DNA of 21,424 nt from Bacteriovoracaceae bacterium. GTDB lineage: Bacteria; Bdellovibrionota; Bacteriovoracia; Bacteriovoracales; Bacteriovoracaceae. Position 1 is the stretch's first letter, and each line of letters starts with the position of its first letter. Under the pieces are notes generated by a model. That model saw nothing but the letters and a program-made list of their open reading frames with translations, was not told where the DNA came from and did not search any database. This document shows, piece by piece, positions 6,537 through 15,028 of the stretch. The translations under genes were made by a program, and so were the position numbers. The DNA lies in assembly GCA_023151145.1 (NCBI GenBank), contig JAKLJM010000008.1:1-21424 (forward strand). The letters are read 5' to 3'.

Positions 6537-9119
6537 ATGCAATATCAACTAGAAACGCTAAAAAATAATTTAAAAACTCTTTTTGTTCACTCACCTGGTT
6601 CAAATGCGGCATCGGTACAAATTTGGTTCCGCGCTGGAAGTGCTTTAGAGCAGACAAAGGAAGACGAAGGGATCTCTCACTTTTTAGAGCATATGTTTTT
6701 TAAAGGAACATCAACAAGACCAGGAGCAAAAATTGCTCACGAAGTTGAATCTTTTGGTGGCGACATTAATGCTTTTACGTCATTTGACTATACTTGCTAT
6801 TACATCAATCCTCCTAGCCATGAACTTATTAAATCAGTAGAGATCTTGTTAGACATGGTATCGAATCCAGAATTTAAAAATGAAGATCTTTTTCCTGAAC
6901 GAGATGTTGTTTTTGAAGAATTTAGAAGAGGTATGGATTCTCCTAGTCAAACAGCTTTTCACAAAATTCAGCAAGCTGCCTTTACTGGTACCTACGCTCA
7001 TCAGATTTTAGGACATGAGGAATCTATTAAAAATTTCTCTCGTGACCAGCTAATTTCTTATCGAAAAAAATATTACAATCTCTCGAATGCCATGCTGTTA
7101 ATTGCCGGGGACCTAAACCATAAAGATGAGATTATTAAAGAAATTGAAAAATTTAAATTACCTGATGGCCAACAAAGCTCATTCCCCAAATTTGAACTTA
7201 AGAAAAAACCAACAATAGATCTTCACCATAAAGATGTCCGCACAGCAACACTCACAATTAATATTGAAGCGGCTGCTTACCTCGATTCAAATTCTGCGGC
7301 AGAAGATCTTGCCATCAACTGTATTGGATACGGAGAAACATCTCGTTTTTACAAAAACTTAGTTATCGATCAATCATTATGTAATAATGCTTCTGGTTCA
7401 ACGATGTTCATGAATGATGGTGGTGTTCATTTTCTTCGCGTAACATTTCCTATTGAGAATCTTAATAAAGTGCTAACTAGAACTCATAGCGTTCTAGCTG
7501 AAATTTACGCTAAGGGTTTTGAAAAAGAAGAAATTCAAAGAATTAAAAATCAATATATTGCTTCTAAGGTTTACGAAAAAGAATCCATCGAATCATTTTC
7601 ATTTTCACTAGGTCATAGCTTCGCACAGTGTGGAGATATTCATGCTGAAAGTGATTTTATTAATCGAATTAAAGCGACAACACTTGAAGACGTTAATAAT
7701 GCGTTTAGAGATATCTTTAAAAACTCATTACACTTAAATCTTCAAACTCCAAAAGCTTCTGATTTAAAAAAATGCGAAAAAGAACTGTCACTTTTTGTAA
7801 AAAAACTTGAAACTCTCAAGAAAACTAAAGTTATTGACACTCATAACTTCAAGATCAAAACAACCAAGCATGATCCACAGGTTAAGTTACTTCAAATTAA
7901 ACCTGGAATTAAATTGTTTTATCGACAAAACACAATGACTCCAACGTTCATCCTTCATGCCTATATCAAAGGTGGGTTAACTGAAGAGACAACCAAAACA
8001 AATGGAATCCATCACCTGCTCGCCACCAATATAGGCAAAGGTTATGGAAAAATCAGCTATGAAATGCTTAAGTCGCAACTTGAAGATAAGTCTTCAAGTA
8101 TTAATGGTTTTGGTGGTAAAAATGCGTATGGACTCTTAATGCATGGACTCTCTGAAAACTTTTCAGAACTAACTGAACATTTTTGTGGGTCACTTTTAAT
8201 ACCTAATTTTTTACCAAAATTTATTAAACACGAACAAAACATAGCGATAAGAGCTTTAGAAAATCAAAAAGAGGATCCAGTAAAACAATGTTTTCATGAA
8301 GCTCATCAACTCATATTTGATAAACATCCCTATGCGTTTAACGTCTTAGGAAATGCTAAAAATCTTAAGGCAATAAAACAATCGACATTGCTTAAACTTC
8401 ATAAGAGTAATTTAAAAAACAAAGAAATTCTTATTACCTACTGTGGAGATAAAAGCCTAAGCGAAGTATTAGATCAACTAAAACCAATGTTTGATAAACT
8501 TCCTAGCAGAAAAGAATCAAAGTTAAAAATCAAAGCTTACAAATCGCGAACTAATGTCGATAAATTTGTTACCTTTGATCGTGAACAGACACAAATCTTT
8601 CATTGTATTCCTGCTGGAGGAATGAAAAGCAAAGATAATTTATATTTAAAAATGCTCTCTTCTCATTTATCAGGCCAATCTTCGGAATTGTTTGTTGAAG
8701 TTCGTGATCGTCAGGGACTTTGTTATACAGCCCAACCAGTTCACTTCACGGCTTTAGAGGGTGGATACTTTGGTATCTATATGGCATCTGGACATGATAA
8801 AACTCCTGCCGCCATTAAAGCCATTAAAGATATTTTAAATAAGATCAGAACACAGGGATTACCAGAAGAAGATTTTTTGCGAATTAAAAAAATGATCCGA
8901 GGACAAAACCTGATCAACGTTCAAACTAATGAAGATTATGCCAGCATCTACTCGGTTGCCGTTCTTCAGGGGGAAGGCTTAGATTATTGGCACAATAAAA
9001 ATAAAGAAATTGAAGAACTTAAGTATGCTGATTTTCAAAAGAACATTAAGGCCATCCTCTCTCGCAAATGGAATACCGTCATCGTTGGTAGACCTCACAA
9101 AGCCACTAAAGAAATTTAA
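6537..9119 (+). CDS. two-domain M16 family zinc metalloprotease (insulinase/PqqL-like)
   Basis: An 860-residue protein made of two M16 modules. The N-terminal half carries the inverted zinc motif HFLEH (H48, E51 base, H52), and the third ligand is E128 in ERDVVFEEF, 76 residues after H52, the normal spacing. The second half keeps the fold but has no zinc motif; it has the conserved Arg/Tyr pair that binds substrate (R723 and Y730 in VRDRQGLCY). This active-plus-inactive pairing is the usual M16 clam-shell. No signal peptide is present, so it probably acts in the cytoplasm on peptides, although PqqL relatives can be periplasmic. ATG 6537 follows AGAGGA by about 5 bases. A strong hairpin terminator follows the gene. 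Specific substrate unknown. Confidence 0.9.
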   Translation: MQYQLETLKNNLKTLFVHSPGSNAASVQIWFRAGSALEQTKEDEGISHFLEHMFFKGTSTRPGAKIAHEVESFGGDINAFTSFDYTCYYINPPSHELIKSVEILLDMVSNPEFKNEDLFPERDVVFEEFRRGMDSPSQTAFHKIQQAAFTGTYAHQILGHEESIKNFSRDQLISYRKKYYNLSNAMLLIAGDLNHKDEIIKEIEKFKLPDGQQSSFPKFELKKKPTIDLHHKDVRTATLTINIEAAAYLDSNSAAEDLAINCIGYGETSRFYKNLVIDQSLCNNASGSTMFMNDGGVHFLRVTFPIENLNKVLTRTHSVLAEIYAKGFEKEEIQRIKNQYIASKVYEKESIESFSFSLGHSFAQCGDIHAESDFINRIKATTLEDVNNAFRDIFKNSLHLNLQTPKASDLKKCEKELSLFVKKLETLKKTKVIDTHNFKIKTTKHDPQVKLLQIKPGIKLFYRQNTMTPTFILHAYIKGGLTEETTKTNGIHHLLATNIGKGYGKISYEMLKSQLEDKSSSINGFGGKNAYGLLMHGLSENFSELTEHFCGSLLIPNFLPKFIKHEQNIAIRALENQKEDPVKQCFHEAHQLIFDKHPYAFNVLGNAKNLKAIKQSTLLKLHKSNLKNKEILITYCGDKSLSEVLDQLKPMFDKLPSRKESKLKIKAYKSRTNVDKFVTFDREQTQIFHCIPAGGMKSKDNLYLKMLSSHLSGQSSELFVEVRDRQGLCYTAQPVHFTALEGGYFGIYMASGHDKTPAAIKAIKDILNKIRTQGLPEEDFLRIKKMIRGQNLINVQTNEDYASIYSVAVLQGEGLDYWHNKNKEIEELKYADFQKNIKAILSRKWNTVIVGRPHKATKEI

Positions 9120-9125
9120 ACTAAT

Positions 9126-9160
9126 TTACAGGGAAAAAAACACTTTTTCCCTGTAAGTTT
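9126..9160 (+). terminator. intrinsic terminator after the M16 protease gene
   Basis: A perfect 13-bp stem (9126-9138 with 9144-9156) encloses a 5-base loop, aacac, and is followed by GTTTTA. The A5/T5 inner pairs are weak but the CCC/GGG core is solid. It starts seven bases after the stop codon of the protease gene. Confidence 0.8.
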
Positions 9161-9206
9161 TACCTACTTTTCCCACCTAGAACCCAGTTTTTGTCATAGT
9201 TAGGCT

Positions 9207-10517
9207 ATGAAAACATTGTTCATATTACTTTTGGCCTCGCTCAGCGGAACGCTCTTTGCTTACGAAGGCGCTCATTCATATTGCCAAAAAAATCCGATTG
9301 AAGGGATCAGTACGCTTCATCAAGTTAATGACTCTGACTTTCCTAATGAAAAAATTTATATTCACAGTTATTTAAAGTCTAAATTCGAACCAAATAAAAA
9401 AACCGTGCTTTTTTTTAGCGGTGGACCAGGGGCAAGTCCGCGCTCCTCTGAATTTAAGCTCGACTCAGTAAATGTGATTTTTTTTGAACAAAGAGGCATG
9501 GGATGTTCTCGACCAAATTCTGCTGATTTATTTTTAAATCCCAAATTTTATTCAAGCAAAAAATCTATTAACGATGCTGCTAAAATTCTTAGTGACTATC
9601 AAATTAATGAAGCCATTATTTATGGCCATTCTTACGGCACAATTTTGGCCACCATGTTTGCTCATTATTATCCTGAAAAGACTGAAAGAGTTATTATTGA
9701 AGGAGTTATCGGAAAGGCTGATATTGGGATTTGGCAATCTGAACATCGTCGCGAAAAGCTACAAGAAACTTTTGAGTCATTAGATGACACACTCAAAGAC
9801 AAAATACTTTTGTATTCTCACCACAATGATTTGCCATCTACTTGGTTTTCAGTCGTGGGCACAATGATGTCTTATTTAGATAATGGATATGAAACTTACA
9901 AAGGTTTTCTAGCAAATATTTTAGAGATGGATGAATCTTCTTTTATTTCTTTTATTAAAAATTTCTATACTCAAAAAGGCTTTACCGCTACTTCTCTACT
10001 TGAAGCTGACGATGGCGATATGACCTTTGGCATGATCACCTGTCAGGAGCTGTCTGGCACCGATAAGACGAGTTCAATGAAATTATTATTCGACGCTGAC
10101 AATAAACTACAATGGGATAATATTAACGAAGATAATAGAAACTATTGTCTGCCATTGGGTATTTCTCAATCCAAAGCCCTCGATTTATCGAACTTTCCTG
10201 TTCTAAGACCCATCACCTATTTGATAGGAGAAGACGATGGGGCCACTGACTTAGCACAAGCAAAATATCATTATCAAAACGTTGCTAAAGGAATAAGCAA
10301 TTTTTTAGTGTTAAAAAATGGTGGTCATTTACCAAACTTAGCCTCTCTAAAAGACAATCGACCTTGTCATGATGAAGACGACTGTAAAAATCTTCAACCA
10401 CTAAAGGCTCAAGTTCAATTTTTTGAGCAGGTAGTGTTGAGTAAAAATCATATCGCTCAAAAAGATATTGAAATAATTAACACCATGATTCCTTTGCCAT
10501 GGATGCTTTATGAATAA
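9207..10517 (+). CDS. exported S33-type alpha/beta-hydrolase peptidase (prolyl aminopeptidase-like)
   Basis: Secreted serine hydrolase of the proline iminopeptidase/tripeptidyl aminopeptidase type. Signal peptide 1-18 (MKTLFILLLASLSGTLFA, cleavage before YEGA). The oxyanion-hole motif SGGPGAS is at 71-77, followed by FFEQRGMGCSRP (the DxRGxGxS motif of the family with E for D). The nucleophile elbow GHSYG places Ser at 142; the acid is D343 or D344 in LIGEDDGATD, and His is H374 in NGGHLP. Several cysteines fit an extracytoplasmic location. The family removes N-terminal residues or tripeptides, so a nutritional role on host or environmental peptides is plausible. Start ATG 9207 has only a weak TAGG close by. 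It overlaps the next gene by 8 bases, so translation is likely coupled. Confidence 0.85.
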   Translation: MKTLFILLLASLSGTLFAYEGAHSYCQKNPIEGISTLHQVNDSDFPNEKIYIHSYLKSKFEPNKKTVLFFSGGPGASPRSSEFKLDSVNVIFFEQRGMGCSRPNSADLFLNPKFYSSKKSINDAAKILSDYQINEAIIYGHSYGTILATMFAHYYPEKTERVIIEGVIGKADIGIWQSEHRREKLQETFESLDDTLKDKILLYSHHNDLPSTWFSVVGTMMSYLDNGYETYKGFLANILEMDESSFISFIKNFYTQKGFTATSLLEADDGDMTFGMITCQELSGTDKTSSMKLLFDADNKLQWDNINEDNRNYCLPLGISQSKALDLSNFPVLRPITYLIGEDDGATDLAQAKYHYQNVAKGISNFLVLKNGGHLPNLASLKDNRPCHDEDDCKNLQPLKAQVQFFEQVVLSKNHIAQKDIEIINTMIPLPWMLYE

Positions 10518-11565
10518 GATTGTTTATTTTATTTTGGTGTTTTTGTGCACTATGAACGCATCGTTAACAAACGCTGCCTGGATAAAATTACCTGAATCAA
10601 AAACCCCTTGGGCTTTTTGGGCTTTATTAGATCAGATGGGTGGTGCTGGATATAGTTATGCTGATAAAAGTATTTTTTTCTTATCACACTTTGAATATCA
10701 AAGAGAACGAGCAGATCAAATAACCATTATTGGTGAATACGACTTCCTGCAAGATTACTATCAAAAATTGAATCAAGCTGAGTTAAACAAATTATCTCCC
10801 ATTGAAAAATTATCCCTTCTATCGGAGAGAAATTTAATTGAACTTGAATCACTTATTAAAGATGACATGCGCTTATTTGCTGATAGCTGGTGGGGAAATT
10901 GTGATGGAGTAGCGGCTGCATCTCTTCTTTACCCTGAGCCAAAAAAATCTCTCACTTTAAAAACCAAGAATGGAACAAAAATAACTTTATCTATTGCCGA
11001 TCAAAAAACCATTTTGGCAACTTATGCAAAATACTCAAAATCTGAAACATTTCATTTTACTAACGAAGGCAATGATCAAAAAAATTTAAAAGTTTTCCAA
11101 CCACATCTAATACTTGAGACTTTAGAAAAACAATTTAAAAACAACAACTCTGTCTTGATTGATATTTCCCACGGGCCTGAAAAATGGAACTCTGCTGTTT
11201 ATGCATTCGAAAAAAACATATTCAAAAAAAATATCCTTAGCTCTCACCACCATCAAGAGTTTATCGAGTTAAAAATTAAAGTAGCCTTTGCAGGAACAAA
11301 AACCATTTTAAACAATCCAAACTTAATAAATAACCGATACGTCTTTAAGGATCATCCGCAATATAGCACTCAAATTTCTGTACATTATATAGTAGAAACG
11401 AAAGATGGAATTCAAACCAGCTCTTTTAATCCACATTACCCAGAGAATAAAATTGATTATCTTTCAATTGTTTATCCTGAACTAGAGCTCAAAGATGAAT
11501 ACTACAATGAATACAGACTTGATCCAGACTTTTTCAACACCCTATTAAAGGCTATGTCTTTTTAA
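10510..11565 (+). CDS. exported protein resembling the transglutaminase-elicitor family
   Basis: Signal peptide of about 22 residues (MNKIVYFILVFLCTMNASLT, cleavage near NA-A). The mature part contains SWWGNCDGVAAASLLYPEP, with C131 as the likely nucleophile, and later VLIDISHGPEKWNSAVYAFE. From memory these match the WWGxCNGxAAA and VWNxPVY motifs of the transglutaminase-elicitor family (oomycete GP42-type proteins and bacterial homologues), which are Cys-dependent. The match is from memory and not from a search, so activity is inferred. Length is 351 residues. The ATG lies inside the end of the S33 peptidase gene (8-base overlap), so the two exported proteins form one transcription unit. 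It converges with the next gene with a TTAA stop overlap. Confidence 0.65.
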   Translation: MNKIVYFILVFLCTMNASLTNAAWIKLPESKTPWAFWALLDQMGGAGYSYADKSIFFLSHFEYQRERADQITIIGEYDFLQDYYQKLNQAELNKLSPIEKLSLLSERNLIELESLIKDDMRLFADSWWGNCDGVAAASLLYPEPKKSLTLKTKNGTKITLSIADQKTILATYAKYSKSETFHFTNEGNDQKNLKVFQPHLILETLEKQFKNNNSVLIDISHGPEKWNSAVYAFEKNIFKKNILSSHHHQEFIELKIKVAFAGTKTILNNPNLINNRYVFKDHPQYSTQISVHYIVETKDGIQTSSFNPHYPENKIDYLSIVYPELELKDEYYNEYRLDPDFFNTLLKAMSF

Positions 11566-12215
11566 CGTCCATCCTCTTCATTTTCGTAGTCAATAATTTC
11601 ATCTTGAGGTTGATCTTGGACGTACGGATTTTCACGGCCATCTTGAAGATTACTACCCATGTCTGAAGGTGTACTTTCTTCAAATGATTGATCGTCTGCT
11701 GGAAATCGTTCGGTCTCTAATTGTTGCGGTTCTTCTTTGGCTTCCACCGGTGGATTTTTTGCCACTTGGGGAGATGGACTTTGTAGCATTTCAGGAGGAA
11801 CATCTAAAACAATATCTACTGAAATATCATCTTTATTTTTTATCTTTTTATCAGGACCAGCACTATAAATTTTTAATTTTGATTTTGTCGCAACTAATTC
11901 TAATTGAAAGGGTGTTCCCCAGATATCAAATGATAATTCCGAGTTTTCTGAACCCACAAAATCCCGAGCAAAAACTGAATATTGGTTATGATAATTATCA
12001 TTAACAAAAGCAATAAATCGCTGAGGATTAAAAGATTCTTTTCCTATATCCCCTGCTTCTTCGACATAGAGCTTGGTTATGTTCGAAAGTTCATATTGAG
12101 TCAGAGCTACTTTTAACGTATCTAACAACGAACCAAACCTAGAACCACTTCCTAAAAATCCATGAAGAATTGTTAATACTGGCAAAAGTTTTATAATCCA
12201 AAGTAGCTTACTCAT
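11562..12215 (-). CDS. membrane-anchored GspG-like (pseudopilin-type) protein with acidic tail
   Basis: A 217-residue protein with an N-terminal hydrophobic helix (about 4-22) that can anchor it. The middle part (about 95-132) reads FDIWGTPFQLEL, then IYSAGPDKKIKNKDDIS. This is the layout of the C-terminal globular domain of type II secretion major pseudopilin GspG (DxWGxPY, then SxGxDGxxxxxDDI, the calcium-site region). A normal prepilin peptidase site (G before F/M-T-L-x-E) is not present, so it may not be processed as a pilin. Residues 140-217 are low-complexity, rich in Pro, Gln, Glu and Asp. Its ATG overlaps the stop of the cNMP-binding protein (ATGA), so it is translationally coupled. 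It overlaps the elicitor-like gene by 4 bases at the 3' end. Function unknown. Confidence 0.7.
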   Translation of the reverse strand: MSKLLWIIKLLPVLTILHGFLGSGSRFGSLLDTLKVALTQYELSNITKLYVEEAGDIGKESFNPQRFIAFVNDNYHNQYSVFARDFVGSENSELSFDIWGTPFQLELVATKSKLKIYSAGPDKKIKNKDDISVDIVLDVPPEMLQSPSPQVAKNPPVEAKEEPQQLETERFPADDQSFEESTPSDMGSNLQDGRENPYVQDQPQDEIIDYENEEDGR

Positions 12216-14344
12216 GCTGCCACTTCCATTCTGTACTTACCAACATTTTCCAGATACATCGCCAGTTCAATATTTTCAGACAAGATATTCCAAAATTTTT
12301 TATCATCAATACACAAGAACAAACTATCCTCTACGACTTTTACCGTTGCCGTTCTTGGTACGTTTGCCAGAAGGGCAACTTCACCAAAAAAGTCACCTTG
12401 TTTTAATTCCGCTACTTTTTGATTATGTTTTAAGATTTCAGTTCTACCTTTTATTAACAAAAAGAAGGTTTTGTCTTTTTCACCTTCTTCTACAACATTG
12501 TGTCCACCTGGAAATAATATTAATTCACCCGACTCTACAAAAAGATTCATAATCTCAGCAGGAAAATCTTTAAAAATATTTGCAGTTGAAACAAAATGAG
12601 AAAGCTCTACTTTATTTTTGAGCTTTTCATATTCTTCGCCCATATTTGCTAACAAATTCTTAAATACATTTGCTGGCATTTCTAAATAAGTAATATCTTC
12701 ATTAGCAATAACATTAGCGCTTCTTTTTGTGTGATTAATAATTGCAAGCTCACCAATCACAGTGTCTTCATTTAAAGTCACAATATGTCTAATTCGCCCT
12801 GTACCTTCTCTGACTTTTACATCTACAGTACCTTGTATGATGAAATAGACATTTTGATCTTGCTCATCTTGCTGTATGAGATACGAATCTTTATTAGATT
12901 TTTTAACAACAGAGCCATCAAGTAAAAATCTCAATGCTTCATCACTCATATCTTTAAACAGCATATTCTTTTTTAATTTCTCAATCATTTCTTGTTGGTT
13001 AAAACCTATTGAAGAGACAACTTTGCTCTTAGATTTAAGCTTTGTAATAGAAACAAACATCGGAGAAAGCACATTTTTTATAAGCGTTGAAACTAAATCA
13101 ACAAATAGATATCCCGCCATCATGAATAGAGCGATAGTGACGACTCCGGCAGAAAGCTGACTAAGGATGTTACCATTTAAGATTTCGGTAAACAAATTGG
13201 GAAAAGTTTTAATGAGTAAGTCAAAACTAAACAACATAAATCCCACGGCCCACGCAAAAGCCAAGGATGAATATATTGAATAACGAAGTTCATCAGAGGT
13301 TTTAGCTCCTGAATCTTTCCAAAGTCCAGATATCGTACAATTTTTAAGATAAGGTACTATATTCTTCAGTTGTTCTTCTGCGTAAAAATAGAAAAATAAT
13401 TTTGTTAATTCACTTCTTCTGTAGGGATTAAGATCAATCAACGCCATTAAAGCACTTAAAACTAAAATATCATTTGAATATTTACTAAAGAATGGAATAT
13501 GAAGAAAAATCAAACCAACGAGTGGATATAATAAAGCCGAAGCAATTCCATATGAAATAATAAAGCTCTTTTTTTGATGGGTATAAATTGAATTGTCGTT
13601 TATACCGAATGTAATCCCCAATGGATACAGTCTTAAAAAGGGACCATAGAATTTTCCTACAGCACTTAGTAATAACATTCCCTGAAAAAAGGATTTTGCT
13701 GTCATTAAAGCAGAACCTATTAAGAAAAATTTTACAAGAGCCCACTGATAGCCAGTTTCAGCTTTTAAAAAACTCGCAAGATCAAATTGAAAGAAACTGG
13801 AAACTTTTATTGAAAAAAAGATCACCAACATACTTACGATTGAAATGAATAGATAATCATGATGAAATGAAAATTGTATATTTTTCATTAACTGTTTATC
13901 TAATAATGGCCGATTAAAAAACGATGCATTTTGTTCGTGTGGACTTTTTTCATCCTTATTTTCATCTAAGTTAAAACTATTTTCCTCTAAAAGTTTAGCT
14001 TCATTGAGAAGTTTTAGACTCGTGAACATCTTATAAAAACTAAAGCCATTTTCACTCGAATAAAGTTCTGTCGCTATTTCCTTAATTGAAAAATGACCGT
14101 CTAAAAGTTGAATGAGGGCAATACTGCCTTTTGGAAGAACAACTTGTGTCCCGCTATTCTTACTTTCAACAACGACGTTATTTTCACCTTCATACAAGAC
14201 GTGAGCTTTGATTTTTGGTCTGAAATTGTTTAATTTAATTTGATTTTTCATAGGTAACTTATCGACGATTAATCGGTATATGTTTAGCAACGGTTGTGAA
14301 ATGTTGCGAACATTTGCCGTTGCCCGACTAAAGTAATCGGGCAA
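12212..14344 (-). CDS. membrane protein: PqqD-like, degenerate M50-like core, two cyclic nucleotide-binding domains
   Basis: A 710-residue multidomain protein. Residues about 48-122 look like a PqqD-type domain (LLDGHFSIKEIATEL, ending LLNEAKLLEE). Six hydrophobic segments follow at about 163-185, 203-226, 258-282, 290-305, 355-378 and 395-420. The fourth ends in LIDLNPYRRSEL (N306-P307), placed like the second motif (NPxxxxDG) of M50-type peptidases, but no HExxH is found in the helix where it should be (around 214-226). The C-terminus holds two cyclic nucleotide-binding domains: about 460-570 (GELAIINHTKRSANV) and 588-690 (FFGEVALLANVPRTATV, a canonical phosphate-binding cassette). It is therefore read as a cNMP-sensing membrane protein with a probably inactive protease fold. 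The TTG at 14344 lies 10 bases after the upstream stop; ATG 14251 is the alternative, and neither has a clear ribosome binding site. Confidence 0.75.
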   Translation of the reverse strand: MPDYFSRATANVRNISQPLLNIYRLIVDKLPMKNQIKLNNFRPKIKAHVLYEGENNVVVESKNSGTQVVLPKGSIALIQLLDGHFSIKEIATELYSSENGFSFYKMFTSLKLLNEAKLLEENSFNLDENKDEKSPHEQNASFFNRPLLDKQLMKNIQFSFHHDYLFISIVSMLVIFFSIKVSSFFQFDLASFLKAETGYQWALVKFFLIGSALMTAKSFFQGMLLLSAVGKFYGPFLRLYPLGITFGINDNSIYTHQKKSFIISYGIASALLYPLVGLIFLHIPFFSKYSNDILVLSALMALIDLNPYRRSELTKLFFYFYAEEQLKNIVPYLKNCTISGLWKDSGAKTSDELRYSIYSSLAFAWAVGFMLFSFDLLIKTFPNLFTEILNGNILSQLSAGVVTIALFMMAGYLFVDLVSTLIKNVLSPMFVSITKLKSKSKVVSSIGFNQQEMIEKLKKNMLFKDMSDEALRFLLDGSVVKKSNKDSYLIQQDEQDQNVYFIIQGTVDVKVREGTGRIRHIVTLNEDTVIGELAIINHTKRSANVIANEDITYLEMPANVFKNLLANMGEEYEKLKNKVELSHFVSTANIFKDFPAEIMNLFVESGELILFPGGHNVVEEGEKDKTFFLLIKGRTEILKHNQKVAELKQGDFFGEVALLANVPRTATVKVVEDSLFLCIDDKKFWNILSENIELAMYLENVGKYRMEVAA

Positions 14345-14354
14345 TCGTCCATTT

Positions 14355-14894
14355 TTAAGACACTCTTCTTGAAGGAGCGATTAAAAGTAAGCTATAGGGA
14401 TCCGTAACATGTTTCACTGAGACTAAATTCATCAAGGTTGTGACATTTTGGAACTGAAAAGCAATTCGTTCAAAAAAATCTTCAACATCATAAGCTTTAG
14501 GCTGAAATGAGTTTAGGCGTTTATAAGCGATCACTCCTACTTCTTGATAATACTTAGTATCGATTATTTTTTTATTAAGTGAATCTGAAAAATATCCACA
14601 AAGAAGTAAGGCTGTATCTGCAATATCACGAAGGATAATTTTTTGTTTTTCTTTTGGAAATTGCGCGCTTTCCATTAACTTTATACCTAATATTTTTTCA
14701 CGAATCTTTCCATCCACATTTTCAAAATACTTATTCGCATCACCAAAGTGATCCATTACTAAAGAAGAATAAAAAACCAATTCGTTACTCAAAGGTTGAG
14801 TAGATTTTTTATTGAATTCCTGAAGCTGATCGTAAAAATAAGCCTGTAGACTTGATTCAAGAGTAAGTGATTCTTTAGAACTAGAAAGTTTCAA
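14355..14894 (-). CDS. helical protein of unknown function, first gene of the cNMP operon
   Basis: I do not recognise this protein. It is about 179 residues, mostly predicted alpha-helix, with no signal peptide or membrane segment, so it is probably cytoplasmic. Scattered motifs such as LVFYSSLVMDHFGDANKYF and DIADTALLLCGYFSDSL suggest a helical bundle. The frame is open to a GTG at 14921, but that has no ribosome binding site. A strong GGAGG (14906-14902) sits exactly 7 bases before a TTG at 14894, which I take as the start. It is 10 bases upstream of the cNMP-binding membrane protein gene, so the two are cotranscribed. It is divergent from the methylmalonyl-CoA mutase genes. Confidence 0.75.
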   Translation of the reverse strand: MKLSSSKESLTLESSLQAYFYDQLQEFNKKSTQPLSNELVFYSSLVMDHFGDANKYFENVDGKIREKILGIKLMESAQFPKEKQKIILRDIADTALLLCGYFSDSLNKKIIDTKYYQEVGVIAYKRLNSFQPKAYDVEDFFERIAFQFQNVTTLMNLVSVKHVTDPYSLLLIAPSRRVS

Positions 14895-14901
14895 GTAGAG
14901 A

Positions 14902-14906
14902 CCTCC
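14902..14906 (-). promoter_or_regulatory. ribosome binding site that selects a TTG start
   Basis: GGAGG on the minus strand with a 7-base gap to the TTG at 14894. The longer frame starting at GTG 14921 would place this sequence inside the coding region and has no ribosome binding site of its own. Confidence 0.7.
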
Positions 14907-14938
14907 ATCGTCGAATGACACACTACTATTCTAGCCCG

Positions 14939-14971
14939 AAATTCCTGATTTTTTCCCTGAGGAATTTTTTT
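14939..14971 (+). repeat. inverted repeat with T-run in the leader of the mutase operon
   Basis: AAATTCCT (14939-14946) and AGGAATTT (14960-14967) form an 8-bp stem with a 13-base loop, followed by TTTT. It lies about 60 bases before the mutase start. It could be a weak attenuator or terminator, or a protein-binding palindrome; the sequence alone does not decide. Confidence 0.35.
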
Positions 14972-15028
14972 CCAAACGGTATTAGATTTGGTAAATTACT
15001 TCTAATCAATTTATCTATCGAGGACACT

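Noticed and set aside
13485..13745. Open frame within the cNMP-binding membrane protein gene in another frame
   Set aside because: It lies wholly within a well-supported gene and shows no recognisable domain.
14988..15016. TTGGTA, 17 bases, TTATCT as a sigma70 promoter for the mutase operon
   Set aside because: The transcription start would fall within the ribosome binding site at 15020-15024, leaving no usable leader.
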